A stretch of DNA of 64,000 nucleotides from Gammaproteobacteria bacterium (GTDB taxonomy: Bacteria; Pseudomonadota; Gammaproteobacteria; Pseudomonadales; Azotimanducaceae): positions 1 to 64,000 of the forward strand of contig VXYL01000046.1 of assembly GCA_009846005.1 (NCBI GenBank). Direction: 5' to 3'. The notes under the pieces were generated by a model, which was not told the DNA's origin, ran no database searches, and saw only the letters and a program-made list of their open reading frames with translations. The position numbers and the translations under genes were made by a program. Of the stretch, positions 1 through 11,253 are shown piece after piece; positions within the stretch are counted from its first letter, which is position 1, and each line of letters starts with the position of its first letter.

Positions 1-381
1 CCATGCTCGGCGGTTCCGCCGCCCCCGCCGCCGCCGGAACCGCCGAGCATGGAGTTGGTCGTTTATTTCGACTACGACGTGGCGGATCTCAAATCGACCG
101 ATATGTCGACGCTTGGTCGGCACGCGAAGTTCCTCGTCGAAAACACCGGTTGGCGGGTACGAATCGAGGGCCACGCCGACGACCGGGGTAGCGAACGCTA
201 CAACTTGGCGCTTGGTGAACGGCGAGCGAATGCGGTGCGGCAGATGTTCCTCGACCAAGGTATCGCCGATTCCCGCATCGACGTCGTCAGCTTCGGTGAA
301 GAGCGCCCGGCGGCCGAGGGCACGACCGACAAGGCGAGAGCCCAAAACCCACCCGCGCTAGTCATCCACCTGTCGCGATAG
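1..381 (+). CDS. OmpA/Pal-like peptidoglycan-binding protein, C-terminal part (5' end outside window)
   Basis: The frame is open from the left edge and ends at TAG 379-381, so only the C-terminal part is present. It starts in a proline-rich linker (seven consecutive Pro) and continues into an OmpA C-like domain with the Pal-type motifs VVYFDYD, GHADDRGS and YNLALGERRANAV. Such domains hold an outer-membrane protein to peptidoglycan in the periplasm. The usual NRR segment near the C-terminus, whose Arg helps bind diaminopimelate in Pal/OmpA, reads AQNPPALVI here, so peptidoglycan binding may be altered. tolB and cpoB are not visible on this side, so true Pal and another OmpA-family protein cannot be told apart. 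tusD follows after 13 bases on the same strand. Confidence 0.8.
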   Translation, partial: PCSAVPPPPPPPEPPSMELVVYFDYDVADLKSTDMSTLGRHAKFLVENTGWRVRIEGHADDRGSERYNLALGERRANAVRQMFLDQGIADSRIDVVSFGEERPAAEGTTDKARAQNPPALVIHLSR

Positions 382-394
382 GTTCGGTCGCGGC

Positions 395-742
395 TTGCGA
401 TTCGACCTGCTCGTTCAGGGCGCTCCCCTCGCAACGGGAGCGCCGGAACGGGCCCTGAAATTCGCCCGTGCGGCCATCGGGGCCGGTCACCGTGTCGGAC
501 GGATGTTCTTCTACGACGACGGCGTCAGTGTCGCCAATCGGTTCGCCGCCGATGAGTCCGGGGTCCGGACGCAACTGGCACAACTCGCGGCACAAGCCCA
601 CTTCGAACTCGCCGTGTGCGTCACGGCGGCCGGCCGCCGCGGAATACGCGCGGGGGAGTCACTCGCGGACGGCTTCGTGATTGTCGGCTTGGGACAACTG
701 ATCGAGGCCATCGAAGAAAGCGACCGCCTGGTTTCGTTCTGA
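395..742 (+). CDS. tusD: Sulfurtransferase TusD (DsrE family)
   Basis: This 115-residue DsrE-fold protein opens TusDCB, the cytoplasmic hexamer that takes persulfide sulfur from TusA and passes it through TusE to MnmA for 2-thiouridine in tRNA wobble positions. The Cys in AVCVTAAGRRGI (about residue 75) matches the TusD persulfide cysteine. The start is a TTG at 395; no ATG gives a full-length family protein. tusC follows after 4 bases and tusB after that, which fixes the identity. mnmA lies about 17 kb away; tusE and tusA are not in the window. Confidence 0.9.
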   Translation: MRFDLLVQGAPLATGAPERALKFARAAIGAGHRVGRMFFYDDGVSVANRFAADESGVRTQLAQLAAQAHFELAVCVTAAGRRGIRAGESLADGFVIVGLGQLIEAIEESDRLVSF

Positions 743-746
743 ACCC

Positions 747-1073
747 ATGAAGCGCGTCCTTTATATTGTCCGACGACCGCCAGGAGTCCTCGCCGACGAA
801 TTCTTCGATGTCACGTTCGTCTCGGGCGTGTTCGAACAGCCCGCCTCCGTCCTGTTTGCCGATTGCGGCGCCTATCAACTCGTCGGGCTCGACGCCCGTG
901 AATCACCCATCAAGACCCTCGCCGACTATGACGTCGACGACCTCTACGTATCCGAGGAGAGCATGACGCGTCTAGGGCTCGACGTCGGGGACATCCCCTC
1001 GCACGTTCGTACCGCGAGCCGTCGCGAGGTTCGCGAACTCATTGCGAGCCACGACGTCGTCTTGACGGATTGA
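747..1073 (+). CDS. tusC: Sulfurtransferase complex subunit TusC (DsrF family)
   Basis: This 108-residue protein has the DsrE/DsrF fold (MKRVLYIVRRPP start, then SGVFEQPASVLFADCGAYQL). TusC is a structural partner of TusD in the sulfur-relay hexamer. It sits 4 bases after tusD and 2 bases before tusB, so the three genes are almost certainly co-transcribed and translationally coupled. Confidence 0.88.
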   Translation: MKRVLYIVRRPPGVLADEFFDVTFVSGVFEQPASVLFADCGAYQLVGLDARESPIKTLADYDVDDLYVSEESMTRLGLDVGDIPSHVRTASRREVRELIASHDVVLTD

Positions 1074-1075
1074 GC

Positions 1076-1336
1076 ATGCCCGCGCTGCACGTTGTCTCGA
1101 ATCCGGACGCGGTCGATTCGTGCCTCGCTGCGGCCGCCGATGGCGATACCGTGCTGTTTGTCGGCGACGGCGTCTTCGCACAACATCGTGCCGGGAGATC
1201 CGGAATTCGGTTCGGAGTGCTCGAAGGCGATGCGACCGCCCGGGGCCTAGAGCCCCGGTCTGGACTGACGGTATTGACCTACGAAGGTTTCGTGGCGTGG
1301 GTGGCTAGTTGCGCCAAGACGGTAACCTGGCGGTGA
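1076..1336 (+). CDS. tusB: Sulfurtransferase complex subunit TusB (DsrH family)
   Basis: An 86-residue DsrH-type protein (MPALHVVSNP start; GDTVLFVGDGVFA in the middle) and the third subunit of the Tus relay. The ATG at 1076, 2 bases after the tusC stop, is preferred over an in-frame TTG at 1070 inside tusC. Identification rests on size, the DsrH-like start and position in the tusDCB order. It converges with cysG. Confidence 0.85.
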   Translation: MPALHVVSNPDAVDSCLAAAADGDTVLFVGDGVFAQHRAGRSGIRFGVLEGDATARGLEPRSGLTVLTYEGFVAWVASCAKTVTWR

Positions 1337-1346
1337 TGTAGCGTGG

Positions 1347-2711
1347 CTAGCAACCGGTTTGCGCGAACGAAGCGACACGACCGATGATGGTGGTTACCGG
1401 ACCTTCGAGGACTGCGGCGCGAACCCTTTCGCCGAGGTTTCGGATTGAGCCCGATACGATTCGCTCCCCGGGAAGCGTCGCTCGGGAAATCGCCACGGCC
1501 GGCGTCGTGGCATCTGCCCCCGCACGCATCAACCGTTCGCAGAGCTCATCGAGCGCATCGAGCCCCATGTAGACAACCAAGGTCTGATCGGGCTTGGCAA
1601 GTTCCGGCCAGTCGGGGTTTGTCTCCCGATGAACCTGAGCGGTGACGAATCGCACCGATTGGGCCCATTCGCGATGCGTCAGCGGTATGCCGGCGATGGC
1701 CGCGCAACCCAAACCGGCAGTGACTCCAGGAACGACTTCGAACGGAACGCCACGCTCGACGAGCGATGCGATTTCTTCGCCGCCCCGTCCGAACACGAGA
1801 GGATCTCCCCCCTTCAGGCGAACGACTCGCAGACCTAGACGTGCGTCGGCGGCGAGGCGGTCATTGATCGACGCTTGGCGAGTTGCGCTGCCCTTCTCGC
1901 CAGAGCGTCTTCCCACGTCCACCTTGCGGGCGTCGCGTCTACATCGGTCCAGAACGCCGGCGCCGACGAGTTTGTCGTGGTAGACCACGTCCGCCCGCTG
2001 TAGCCGATGCAATGCCCTGAGCGTCATCAAGTCGGGGTCGCCGGGACCGGCGCCCACGAGCGACACGATCCCGGACCTCACCGGGACGTCGAGCATCTGC
2101 GACAAGCGCTCGTCTGCGCGGTCGAGACGACCCTCGGCGACGAGGTCCAGCAATTCCGAGTCCAGGACATCGTCCCAGAATTTCTGCCGCGCGTGCGCAT
2201 CCGGCAGCGCTTCCTTGGCGCGATGCCGGCGACTGCCGAGGTACGACGCCAAGGGACCCACACCGTCGGGCAGCAGGGCTTCGATCTGCTCGCGCAGGCG
2301 CCTTGCCAGGGTGGGCGATGTCCCTCCTGTCGAGATTCCCACCGTGACCTGTCCCCGGTTCACGATTGCCGGAAACTGCGCCGTGGAATGGTCCGCGTCG
2401 TCCACGCAGTTGAGCAGGACCCGGTGTTGTTCGCATGCCCCTTGCACGGCTCGGTTTGCGGTCGAGTCGCCGGTGGCAGCGACGACGAGCAGTTGCCCGG
2501 CTACATCGTCGTCCCGAAACGCCCTCTCGTGTACCGGAATCCCAGCCGAAAGGCATACCTCGCGAACCTCCGCCGACACGGACTTCGCGACGACTACGAC
2601 CCGTGCCTCGACCCTTAGCAAGGTCTCGATCTTGCGCCGCGCCACCTCCCCACCGCCGACGACCAGGCAGGGTTGGCTGGCGAGCTTGAGCGCCAGCGGC
2701 AGCGTGTTCAT
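1347..2711 (-). CDS. cysG: Siroheme synthase CysG (trifunctional)
   Basis: At 454 residues it has the standard length of the fused enzyme that makes siroheme from uroporphyrinogen III. The N-terminal precorrin-2 dehydrogenase/ferrochelatase half shows the NAD-binding LVVGGGEVA (about 16-24), the NCVDD motif (about 101-105) and the STGGTSP loop that holds the regulatory Ser of CysG. The C-terminal SAM methyltransferase half begins near residue 215 with [11 protein letters not shown] and has [13 protein letters not shown]. Siroheme serves CysI at 37978-39738. The start overlaps the serS stop by 4 bases, so it ends the ftsK-lolA-rarA-crcB-serS-cysG gene train. Confidence 0.97.
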   Translation of the reverse strand: MNTLPLALKLASQPCLVVGGGEVARRKIETLLRVEARVVVVAKSVSAEVREVCLSAGIPVHERAFRDDDVAGQLLVVAATGDSTANRAVQGACEQHRVLLNCVDDADHSTAQFPAIVNRGQVTVGISTGGTSPTLARRLREQIEALLPDGVGPLASYLGSRRHRAKEALPDAHARQKFWDDVLDSELLDLVAEGRLDRADERLSQMLDVPVRSGIVSLVGAGPGDPDLMTLRALHRLQRADVVYHDKLVGAGVLDRCRRDARKVDVGRRSGEKGSATRQASINDRLAADARLGLRVVRLKGGDPLVFGRGGEEIASLVERGVPFEVVPGVTAGLGCAAIAGIPLTHREWAQSVRFVTAQVHRETNPDWPELAKPDQTLVVYMGLDALDELCERLMRAGADATTPAVAISRATLPGERIVSGSIRNLGERVRAAVLEGPVTTIIGRVASFAQTGC

Positions 2712-3979
2712 AACTCGAGCCGCGTACTACCGCCCATGTAGTCGCGCAGCGCATCGGGAACGTGGACGGCGCTTGTCCCGTCCTGATTGTTCTCCAAGAG
2801 CGCAATCAGCGTGCGTCCCACCGCCAGGCCCGAGCCGTTCAACGTGTGGACGTAGCCCGGACGACCGGATTGCGGATCCCGGTAGCGAGCGAGCATACGA
2901 CGCGCCTGGAAATCGAGAAAGTTGCTGCACGAGGAAATCTCGCGGTACCTGCCCTCGGCCGGCAACCAGACTTCGAGGTCGATGGTCTTGGCGGCGGCGA
3001 ACCCGAGGTCGCCGGCGCAAAGCGCGACCGCCCGGTAGGGTAGCTCCAGCTTGCGCAGGATGCTCTCGGCGTGGGCGGTCAACTCGTCCAGTGCGTTCCA
3101 GGACTCATCCGGATGCACGATTTGGACCAGTTCCACTTTCTCGAACTGGTGTTGACGGAAGATGCCGTGGGTGTCCTTGCCGTAGTTGCCGGCCTCGCTG
3201 CGGAAACAGGGCGTATGGGCCACGAAACGCAGCGGGAGTTCGTCCGCGTCGAGGATGCTCTCACGGACGAGATTCGTCACCGGCACCTCGGCGGTGGGGA
3301 TCAGGAACTGGTCGCGTTCGCCCCCGATGGCGAACAGATCCTCCTCGAACTTGGGCAGTTGCCCGGTTCCCACCAAGGTGTGCCGGTCCACGACGTAGGG
3401 TACGTAGACTTCCTCGTAGCCGTGCTCCTGGACATGGGTGTCAATCATGAACTGGGTGATTGCGCGATGCAGTCGGGCGAGCGGGCCCCGAAGCACCGAG
3501 AACCGCGAACCTGCAATCTTGGCCGCCGCCCCGAGGTCGAGAGACGTGCCTGCCAGCGAGACGTGGTCTCGGGGCTCGAAGTTGAAGCCGGACGGTTCTT
3601 GCCAGCGCCGTAGCTCGACGTTGTCCGTCTCGTCCCGCCCCGGCGGAACGCTGTCATCGGGGGGGTTGGGCAGAGCTTTGACGAACTTGTCGAGGTCATC
3701 GCGGACCGCGTCGAACTCCTTGGCCGCATCGGCTAGGCGGCCACCCAAGTCGCCGACGGCGGCAACCAAGGGCGCGATGTCATCGCCGGCAGCCTTTGCT
3801 TCCCCGATTCGCTTGGATGCTTGCCTGCGTTGGCTGCGCAACCCCTCCACCTGGTCCTGCAGGTGCTTGCGCCGGGTCTCGAGGGCTCGGTAATGATCCA
3901 CGTCGAGGTCGATGCCCCTGCGTCTCAGGCGTTCGGCGATGGCCCCGATCTCCATCCGCAGCCGGCGAGGATCGATCAT
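2708..3979 (-). CDS. serS: Serine--tRNA ligase
   Basis: This 423-residue class II synthetase charges tRNA-Ser (and tRNA-Sec). It has the N-terminal two-helix coiled-coil arm (about residues 25-105, repeated Lys/Arg/Glu), motif 2 in the [14 protein letters not shown] stretch and motif 3 [16 protein letters not shown]. The ATG at 3979 ([12 protein letters not shown]) fits known SerRS N-termini; the frame is open further upstream but that part is the shadow of crcB. It overlaps crcB by 4 bases and cysG by 4 bases, so both flanks look translationally coupled. Confidence 0.97.
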   Translation of the reverse strand: MIDPRRLRMEIGAIAERLRRRGIDLDVDHYRALETRRKHLQDQVEGLRSQRRQASKRIGEAKAAGDDIAPLVAAVGDLGGRLADAAKEFDAVRDDLDKFVKALPNPPDDSVPPGRDETDNVELRRWQEPSGFNFEPRDHVSLAGTSLDLGAAAKIAGSRFSVLRGPLARLHRAITQFMIDTHVQEHGYEEVYVPYVVDRHTLVGTGQLPKFEEDLFAIGGERDQFLIPTAEVPVTNLVRESILDADELPLRFVAHTPCFRSEAGNYGKDTHGIFRQHQFEKVELVQIVHPDESWNALDELTAHAESILRKLELPYRAVALCAGDLGFAAAKTIDLEVWLPAEGRYREISSCSNFLDFQARRMLARYRDPQSGRPGYVHTLNGSGLAVGRTLIALLENNQDGTSAVHVPDALRDYMGGSTRLEL

Positions 3980-4344
3980 GCCAGGGCTCCTGCGACGCGG
4001 TACCCCACGGCGGCTGCTAGCAGGCAGCACGCCACGCTTGAGACGACGTAGGCGACGGCGGCGACAACCCTGCGTTGCTCCCATAGCAGGACCGTATCGA
4101 CCGAGAATGCGGAGAATGTCGTGAATCCACCGAGCACGCCTGCCACCAAGAGCGGACGTCCCACGGTCTCGAACCAGGTGGCGCCGGCGAAGCAGCCGAT
4201 CGCCAGCCCGATGGCCAGACAGCCTGCGATGTTCACCAGCAGGGTTCCCCAGGGAAACTCGGTGCCCGAAGCCATTGCCTGTACGCAGTAGCGCAACACG
4301 GCACCGCACGCGCCGCCGGCAGCAACCCACAGGATGGTCTTCAT
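3976..4344 (-). CDS. crcB: Fluoride ion channel CrcB (Fluc)
   Basis: A 122-residue inner-membrane protein with four hydrophobic segments. The Fluc signatures [10 protein letters not shown] and [11 protein letters not shown] are present; the latter carries the pore Phe/Thr/Ser residues. It works as a dual-topology dimer exporting fluoride. The ATG at 4344 ([11 protein letters not shown]) is chosen because it gives the normal length and starts directly in the first membrane helix; an upstream in-frame start would add a charged, non-conserved tail. It lies between rarA and serS. No fluoride-riboswitch signature was seen in the 147 bases upstream. Confidence 0.93.
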   Translation of the reverse strand: MKTILWVAAGGACGAVLRYCVQAMASGTEFPWGTLLVNIAGCLAIGLAIGCFAGATWFETVGRPLLVAGVLGGFTTFSAFSVDTVLLWEQRRVVAAVAYVVSSVACCLLAAAVGYRVAGALA

Positions 4345-4470
4345 TCGGGCCCTCTTCGTTCGCCCAGGTGGAGGCACGCGAAGTCTAAGGCGTAGTGTGC
4401 CACGCCACAATCGAGCTTATATCTCGACAGCTGGTTTTGTTCGAGAAACTAAAGTTAGAGGCTATATGAC

Positions 4471-4489
4471 GCGGCAACAGGTGTGCCGC
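4471..4489. other. Hairpin between rarA and crcB
   Basis: A six-base perfect inverted repeat (GCGGCA / TGCCGC) with a 7-base loop sits just after the rarA stop, in the otherwise AT-richer 147-base gap. It has no T-run on either strand, so it is not a convincing intrinsic terminator. On the minus strand a TATAAG hexamer (4421-4416) could be a -10 element for crcB-serS-cysG, without a clear -35. Confidence 0.35.
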
Positions 4490-4491
4490 CC

Positions 4492-5862
4492 TCAAGGCTC
4501 CGGTCCGCCTTGGCGCTTCGGCACGTCTGGCGATGACCGCATTGCGCGATCCTGGTCCCTGAGGCTTGCGAGGCGCGCCGCGATGCGCGCCTCGATGCCC
4601 CGGTCGGTGGGCTTGTAGAAGACCTGATCGGGCATCTCGTCAGGAAAATAGCGTTCACCGGCCGCGTAGGCGTCCTCCTCGTCATGCGCGTATCGATAGC
4701 CCTTGCCATGGCCCAGCTTGCGCATCAGTGCCGTTGGGGCGTTCCGGAAACGTGCCGGAACCGGGTGCGAAGGGCTTTTCCGCACATACGCCATCGCCGC
4801 GTCGAAAGCCGCTTCGACGGCATTGCTCTTGGGCACGCTGGCCAGATACAAGACCGCCTGGGCGAGCGCCAACTCGCCTTCCGGCGACCCGAGTCGCCGG
4901 TACGCGTCCCAGGCATCCACGGACAACTGCAGTCCGCGGGGATCCGCGTTGCCGATGTCCTCGCTGGCCATGCGCACGAGGCGGCGCGCCACGTAGAGTG
5001 GATCGCAACCGCCATCGAGCATTCGGGCGAGCCAGTACAACGCGGCATCGGGTGCGCTGCCTCGCACCGCCTTGTGCAACGCCGAGATCTGATCGTAGAA
5101 CGCATCCCCGCCCTTGTCGAAGCGACGATAGCTCTGCCCGCTTGCTTCCAAAACATGCTCGGCTTCCACCGCGTGAGCAGCGAGTTGAACCGCCACCTCC
5201 AAGGTGTTCAGCGCACGCCTCGCATCGCCGTCGGCAACCGACTGCAGTTCGCGTACCGCGTCCGGGTGGAGTTCAACGTCGAGCTCGCGCTCGGCGGCGC
5301 GCTTCACCAGTGTCGCGATGTGGGACGCCGTCAAGGGTCTCAGGACGTATACCCGGGATCGGGACAGCAGCGCCGCGTTGACCTCGAACGAGGGATTCTC
5401 GGTCGTTGCGCCGATCAAGGTAACGGTGCCGCGTTCGACGTGCGGCAGGAAGGCGTCCTGCTGGGCCTTGTTGAAACGATGCACTTCGTCGATGAACAAA
5501 ACGGTTCGGCGATCCGGAAACGACTCCGCCTCGGCGATTGCCTCACGTACGTCCCGAACACCGGCCAGTACCGCCGATAGGCTGCGCCAGACGGTTCCGG
5601 CGGCCTCCGAAAGCAGCCGGGCCAGCGTGGTCTTGCCCGTGCCTGGCGGCCCCCAGAGGATCATCGAGTGCACCACACCGGCCTCGGCCAGTTCGCGCAG
5701 AGGCCGTCCTTCGCCAAGGAGGTGTTCCTGGCCCACGAAATCTGCCAGCGTACGCGGACGCATGCGGTCCGCAAGCGGCCGGCTGGACGGGGATGCCCGG
5801 TCTAGCGTTGGGTCAAGGGGCTGCTTCGGCTGGGAGGTCGCCTGGGATATTCCCGATGACAT
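4492..5862 (-). CDS. rarA: Replication-associated recombination protein A (RarA/MgsA), AAA+ ATPase
   Basis: This 456-residue clamp-loader-like AAA+ protein acts at stalled replication forks. It has Walker A GPPGTGKT (about 71-78), Walker B VLFIDEVHRF (about 121-130), sensor GATTENPSFEVN, and the C-terminal tetramerisation region with SEDIGNADPRGLQ and MRKLGHGKGYRYAHDEEDAY. The start at 5862 overlaps the lolA 3' end by 50 bases; an internal ATG (MRPRTLADFVGQ, near residue 34) is possible but would trim the N-terminus. Order lolA-rarA-serS is widely conserved in gammaproteobacteria. Confidence 0.96.
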   Translation of the reverse strand: MSSGISQATSQPKQPLDPTLDRASPSSRPLADRMRPRTLADFVGQEHLLGEGRPLRELAEAGVVHSMILWGPPGTGKTTLARLLSEAAGTVWRSLSAVLAGVRDVREAIAEAESFPDRRTVLFIDEVHRFNKAQQDAFLPHVERGTVTLIGATTENPSFEVNAALLSRSRVYVLRPLTASHIATLVKRAAERELDVELHPDAVRELQSVADGDARRALNTLEVAVQLAAHAVEAEHVLEASGQSYRRFDKGGDAFYDQISALHKAVRGSAPDAALYWLARMLDGGCDPLYVARRLVRMASEDIGNADPRGLQLSVDAWDAYRRLGSPEGELALAQAVLYLASVPKSNAVEAAFDAAMAYVRKSPSHPVPARFRNAPTALMRKLGHGKGYRYAHDEEDAYAAGERYFPDEMPDQVFYKPTDRGIEARIAARLASLRDQDRAMRSSPDVPKRQGGPEP

Positions 5863-6487
5863 CGACCCCTTCCGGCACCTCGAATTCGAACAGTTCCGAT
5901 TCTAGCACCGGGTTCCCCCGACCGTTGCGAAACACCATGCGGGTTTCTTGGTCCAGGTCGTCCACGATGTCGAGTCCGGTCAGCAAGCCGTGGGCAGAGA
6001 AGGTCAGCGTCATCGTACGGAACAGCGACCTCGACTCCGGGTCGCGGGGCGATAGCACGAAGCGCATGGCGGACGCCGCCGTGGGCGGGTCCATCCGTAC
6101 CCGGAAGTTCTCCTCAACCCTCGCGGAGGCCGTGAGAAACATCGCTGGCGTTCCCTCGACGGTCTCATCGAAAGGCTGCACCGTGACCTGCTCGAGGTCG
6201 GGGTCGTAGATCCACACATGCTCGCCATTGGCGACGATTAGTTGGGGATACGGCGCGTCGACGCGCCAGCGCAGCCGCCCCGGCCGTTCGAGGTGCATGG
6301 TTCCCGTGGCGGTCTGCAGGATCTCGCCGAACTGGCTTGCGACAGCCTGCTCGAAGTCCGCTTGGTAACTCGACATCGCATCCAGCAACGCCGCGAGGCG
6401 CTCGCCGTCGTCGGCGGCCGCGCCCGCCGCTACGATCAGGATCAGCGCTACGATCGAATTCCTTGCGCCGCGTGCTAGTACCGCCAT
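5813..6487 (-). CDS. lolA: Outer-membrane lipoprotein carrier protein LolA
   Basis: This 224-residue periplasmic chaperone receives lipoproteins from LolCDE and hands them to LolB. A signal peptide is visible: positive start (ARGARN), hydrophobic core (SIVALILIVAAG) and a likely cleavage after AAA near residue 24. The mature part has the family features YQADFEQAV, GTMHLERPGRLRW and DPDLEQVTVQPF. The ATG at 6487 places the signal peptide at the very N-terminus. It lies 8 bases after ftsK and overlaps rarA by 50 bases. Confidence 0.94.
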   Translation of the reverse strand: MAVLARGARNSIVALILIVAAGAAADDGERLAALLDAMSSYQADFEQAVASQFGEILQTATGTMHLERPGRLRWRVDAPYPQLIVANGEHVWIYDPDLEQVTVQPFDETVEGTPAMFLTASARVEENFRVRMDPPTAASAMRFVLSPRDPESRSLFRTMTLTFSAHGLLTGLDIVDDLDQETRMVFRNGRGNPVLESELFEFEVPEGVDVIGNIPGDLPAEAAP

Positions 6488-6495
6488 GGTGCAAG

Positions 6496-8811
6496 TCAAT
6501 CGGCTCTGCCTGGCGAAACCAGCACCTCGCGGGTACCGTTGCTGTTCATCGCGGACACCATGCCTGCCTCTTCCATTTGTTCGATCAGCCGCGCAGCGCG
6601 GTTGTAGCCGATGCGCAGTTTCCTCTGCACGGCCGAGATCGACGCCCGCCCGGAATCCTGCACGAAGGCTACGGCCTCTTCGTAGAGCGGCTCGTCGGAG
6701 TCGCCATCGATATCCACCGTTCCGGGTACGTCGAGGTCGACGCCGCCGAGCACATCGGTGACGTAATCCGGTTGGCCGCGTTCCTTCCAATCGTTCGTCA
6801 CCGCAACGACTTCCTCGTCGGAAACGAAAGCGCCATGAACACGCGTGGGCATGCCCGTGCCGGGTGGGAGGAACAGCATGTCGCCGTAGCCCAGCAACTG
6901 TTCGGCACCGCCCTGGTCGAGAACGGTACGGGAGTCCACAGAACTGGACACCTGGAACGCGATGCGCGCCGGGACATTTGCCTTTATGAGACCGGTAACC
7001 ACGTTCACGGAGGGACGTTGGGTCGCGAGCACCAGGTGGATGCCTGCCGCCCTCGCCTTCTGCGCCAGGCGCGCGATCAGCTGCTCGACCTTCTTGCCGA
7101 CGATCATCATCATGTCGGCGAACTCATCGATCACAACGACGATGAACGGCAACGTGGCCAACGGTGGGGCCGGATCGCCGTCCTCCCCGGCGGCATCGGA
7201 TACAAGCGGATCGAGGACGGGCTTGCCAATGCTCCGTCCTTCGTCGATGCGCCGGTTGTAGCCGGCGATGTTGCGTACACCAAGTGCCGCCATCAATTGG
7301 TAGCGACGCTCCATTTCCGCGATGCACCAATTCAGAGCCTGCGCCGCATCCTTCATATCCGTCACGACCGGCGTCAGGAGGTGGGGAATGCCGTCGTAGA
7401 CCGACAGCTCCAGCATCTTCGGGTCGACAAGAATGAGCCGTAGCTGCTCCGGCGTCGCCTTGTAGAGCATCGACAGAAGCATCGCGTTTATGCCCACCGA
7501 CTTGCCCGAGCCGGTCGTACCCGCGACGAGCAGGTGCGGCATTCGACCGATGTCGGCCATCACGGGGGTCCCGGCGATGTCCTTGCCGAGGGCGAGGGTC
7601 AACGGCGTATTGGCATCGCGGTACTCGGTGGAGTTCAGAATCTCCTTCAGGCGAACGACCTCGCGCTGCTCGTTGGGTATTTCGATGCCGACGTACGACT
7701 TGCCCGGGATCACTTCGACGACACGTACGCTGATGACGGCCAAGGAACGCGCGAGATCCTTGACCAGGCTAGTGATCTTGCTCACCTTAACCCCTGCTGC
7801 CGGTTCCAGTTCGAAACGGGTCACGACTGGTCCAGGCAATATGGACTTGACCTTCGCCTCGACGCCGAACTGCTCTAGGTTCTGCTCGAGTTGGTGCGCC
7901 ATCCTGGTCAGGGAGTCCTTCGTGAAACCGCCGCTCAGCGTGGGATCGTAGTCCTCCAGCAGGTCCAGGTCGGGAAGTTCGACGGTGGTTTTCATGTCGA
8001 ACATGCGCGGCTGATAATCTGGCACCGCCCGTTTGGTCGGGGGTTCGATCGTGGTCGCCTCACGTCTTCCGGCTGGCGTCGGCACGGCCGCGATGGCCGG
8101 TTCCGTACGACGTTTGGGTGCCCTCGAACGTCGCCTGCGCGGTGTCCTGGACACCCCTCGGCGCGCGGTCGCTGTGTCGTTGCGTGTCGGAGGGACCAGG
8201 CTCCGTGCCACCCCGCGCGCCAGCACGACGGCCCCGAGCCGGATGACACCGGCGACCGCGCATACACCCCGGCCAACGTGCTCGAGCACGCTCAGCCAGG
8301 AAAAGTTCAGCATGGCCTGGGTGCCGGTAACGAACACCGCCAGCGCGCACAGCGTGAGTCCCCCGACATTGAGTAGCGGCATCCCCAGGCCGGCGATGCT
8401 GTCACCCAAGGCCCCGCCCGCACTGGCAGGCATGGCGTCGCCCGCCTCGATATGCAGCCGGATCAATAGGCAAGCGGCGACTAGCACGGCGACGAAACCG
8501 CCACCCCGAACCGGCGCTTCCGCCCAGGACCATGGCGTGCGGCGATGGCGGCGGAATAGGAATGCCGCCGCCAACAATAGACACCCGGGCAGCAGGTACG
8601 CACCCCAGCCGAATGCGTAGAACACGATGTCCGCAGTCCAAGCGCCGCTCTTTCCGACCAGGTTCTGCACGGCGAGGTCCGAACCAGCGACGGTCCAGGC
8701 CGGATCGGTTGGAGAGTGCGAACCGAGCGCTAGCAGGACATAGACGCACAGCGCCAAGACCACCACAAGGCCAATTTCGCGGAACGGTAAGGCGCTCGCC
8801 GGCGCAGGCAT
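6496..8811 (-). CDS. ftsK: DNA translocase FtsK
   Basis: This septal DNA pump clears the chromosome terminus and activates XerCD. Four membrane helices lie in the first ~190 residues, then a short basic linker (rich in Arg/Pro), the motor with Walker A GTTGSGKS and Walker [15 protein letters not shown] plus [12 protein letters not shown], and a C-terminal gamma winged-helix domain ([35 protein letters not shown]) that reads KOPS. The ATG at 8811 gives 771 residues; an in-frame GTG at 8874 lies within the predicted promoter and is less likely. The linker is much shorter than in E. coli and similar in size to Pseudomonas FtsK. First gene of the train down to cysG. Confidence 0.97.
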   Translation of the reverse strand: MPAPASALPFREIGLVVVLALCVYVLLALGSHSPTDPAWTVAGSDLAVQNLVGKSGAWTADIVFYAFGWGAYLLPGCLLLAAAFLFRRHRRTPWSWAEAPVRGGGFVAVLVAACLLIRLHIEAGDAMPASAGGALGDSIAGLGMPLLNVGGLTLCALAVFVTGTQAMLNFSWLSVLEHVGRGVCAVAGVIRLGAVVLARGVARSLVPPTRNDTATARRGVSRTPRRRRSRAPKRRTEPAIAAVPTPAGRREATTIEPPTKRAVPDYQPRMFDMKTTVELPDLDLLEDYDPTLSGGFTKDSLTRMAHQLEQNLEQFGVEAKVKSILPGPVVTRFELEPAAGVKVSKITSLVKDLARSLAVISVRVVEVIPGKSYVGIEIPNEQREVVRLKEILNSTEYRDANTPLTLALGKDIAGTPVMADIGRMPHLLVAGTTGSGKSVGINAMLLSMLYKATPEQLRLILVDPKMLELSVYDGIPHLLTPVVTDMKDAAQALNWCIAEMERRYQLMAALGVRNIAGYNRRIDEGRSIGKPVLDPLVSDAAGEDGDPAPPLATLPFIVVVIDEFADMMMIVGKKVEQLIARLAQKARAAGIHLVLATQRPSVNVVTGLIKANVPARIAFQVSSSVDSRTVLDQGGAEQLLGYGDMLFLPPGTGMPTRVHGAFVSDEEVVAVTNDWKERGQPDYVTDVLGGVDLDVPGTVDIDGDSDEPLYEEAVAFVQDSGRASISAVQRKLRIGYNRAARLIEQMEEAGMVSAMNSNGTREVLVSPGRAD

Positions 8812-8847
8812 CGGTCTGGGGAAATCCCTTTCGCCCAAGTCGCTTCG

Positions 8848-8876
8848 ATAATAGCCTCTTGCCGCTATGGGCACAA
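8848..8876 (-). promoter_or_regulatory. Predicted sigma70 promoter of ftsK
   Basis: On the minus strand TTGTGC (8876-8871) is followed, after 17 bases, by TATTAT (8853-8848), five of six matches to the -10 consensus. Transcription would begin near 8841, giving a leader of about 30 bases with an AAGGGA purine stretch ahead of the ATG at 8811. This supports the shorter ftsK start. Confidence 0.55.
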
Positions 8877-8916
8877 CGCGCCGAAAACGCCTCGACGCCT
8901 GACTTCGAGTTGCCCC

Positions 8917-8944
8917 TTGGCTAGCGGACTGCGGTGCGTATCAT
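8917..8944 (+). promoter_or_regulatory. Predicted promoter for the PA4642-like gene and trxB-aat
   Basis: TTGGCT (8917-8922), 16 bases, TATCAT (8939-8944; five of six matches). The start site would fall near 8951, so the ATG at 8979 is a better translation start than the ATG at 8955. It is divergent from the ftsK promoter. Confidence 0.5.
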
Positions 8945-8978
8945 TGGCCCGTTCATGAGGTCGCGAGTCAACCCGGCG

Positions 8979-10960
<1,982 letters not shown>

Positions 10961-11026
10961 CGATTGACGGCCCCAAATGGTTAAATCCCGCCGGTTTGCG
11001 CTTGGACGGATCGACAACCAGGACGA

Positions 11027-11245
11027 ATGGCGAAAGAAGAACAGATCGAAATGGAAGGGGTCGTGGTCGACACCCTTCCCAATACCATGTTCCGGGTGGA
11101 ACTGGACAACGGTCACAAGGTCACCGCACACATCTCGGGCAAGATGCGCAAGAACTACATCCGCATCCTGACCGGTGATCGCGTCAAGGTCGAGCTGACG
11201 CCTTATGATCTGAGCAAGGGTCGAATAACCTTCCGCGAACGCTAG
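11027..11245 (+). CDS. infA: Translation initiation factor IF-1
   Basis: At 72 residues it is the exact family length and almost canonical in sequence ([48 protein letters not shown]). IF-1 is a one-domain OB-fold protein that occupies the ribosomal A site during initiation. It converges with clpA; the two stop codons lie 8 bases apart within a 14-base palindrome (11243-11256). Confidence 0.98.
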   Translation: MAKEEQIEMEGVVVDTLPNTMFRVELDNGHKVTAHISGKMRKNYIRILTGDRVKVELTPYDLSKGRITFRER

Positions 11246-11253
11246 GGTCGACC

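Noticed and set aside
2215-3450. 411-codon open frame on the plus strand
   Set aside because: Antisense of cysG and serS, with no recognisable domain.
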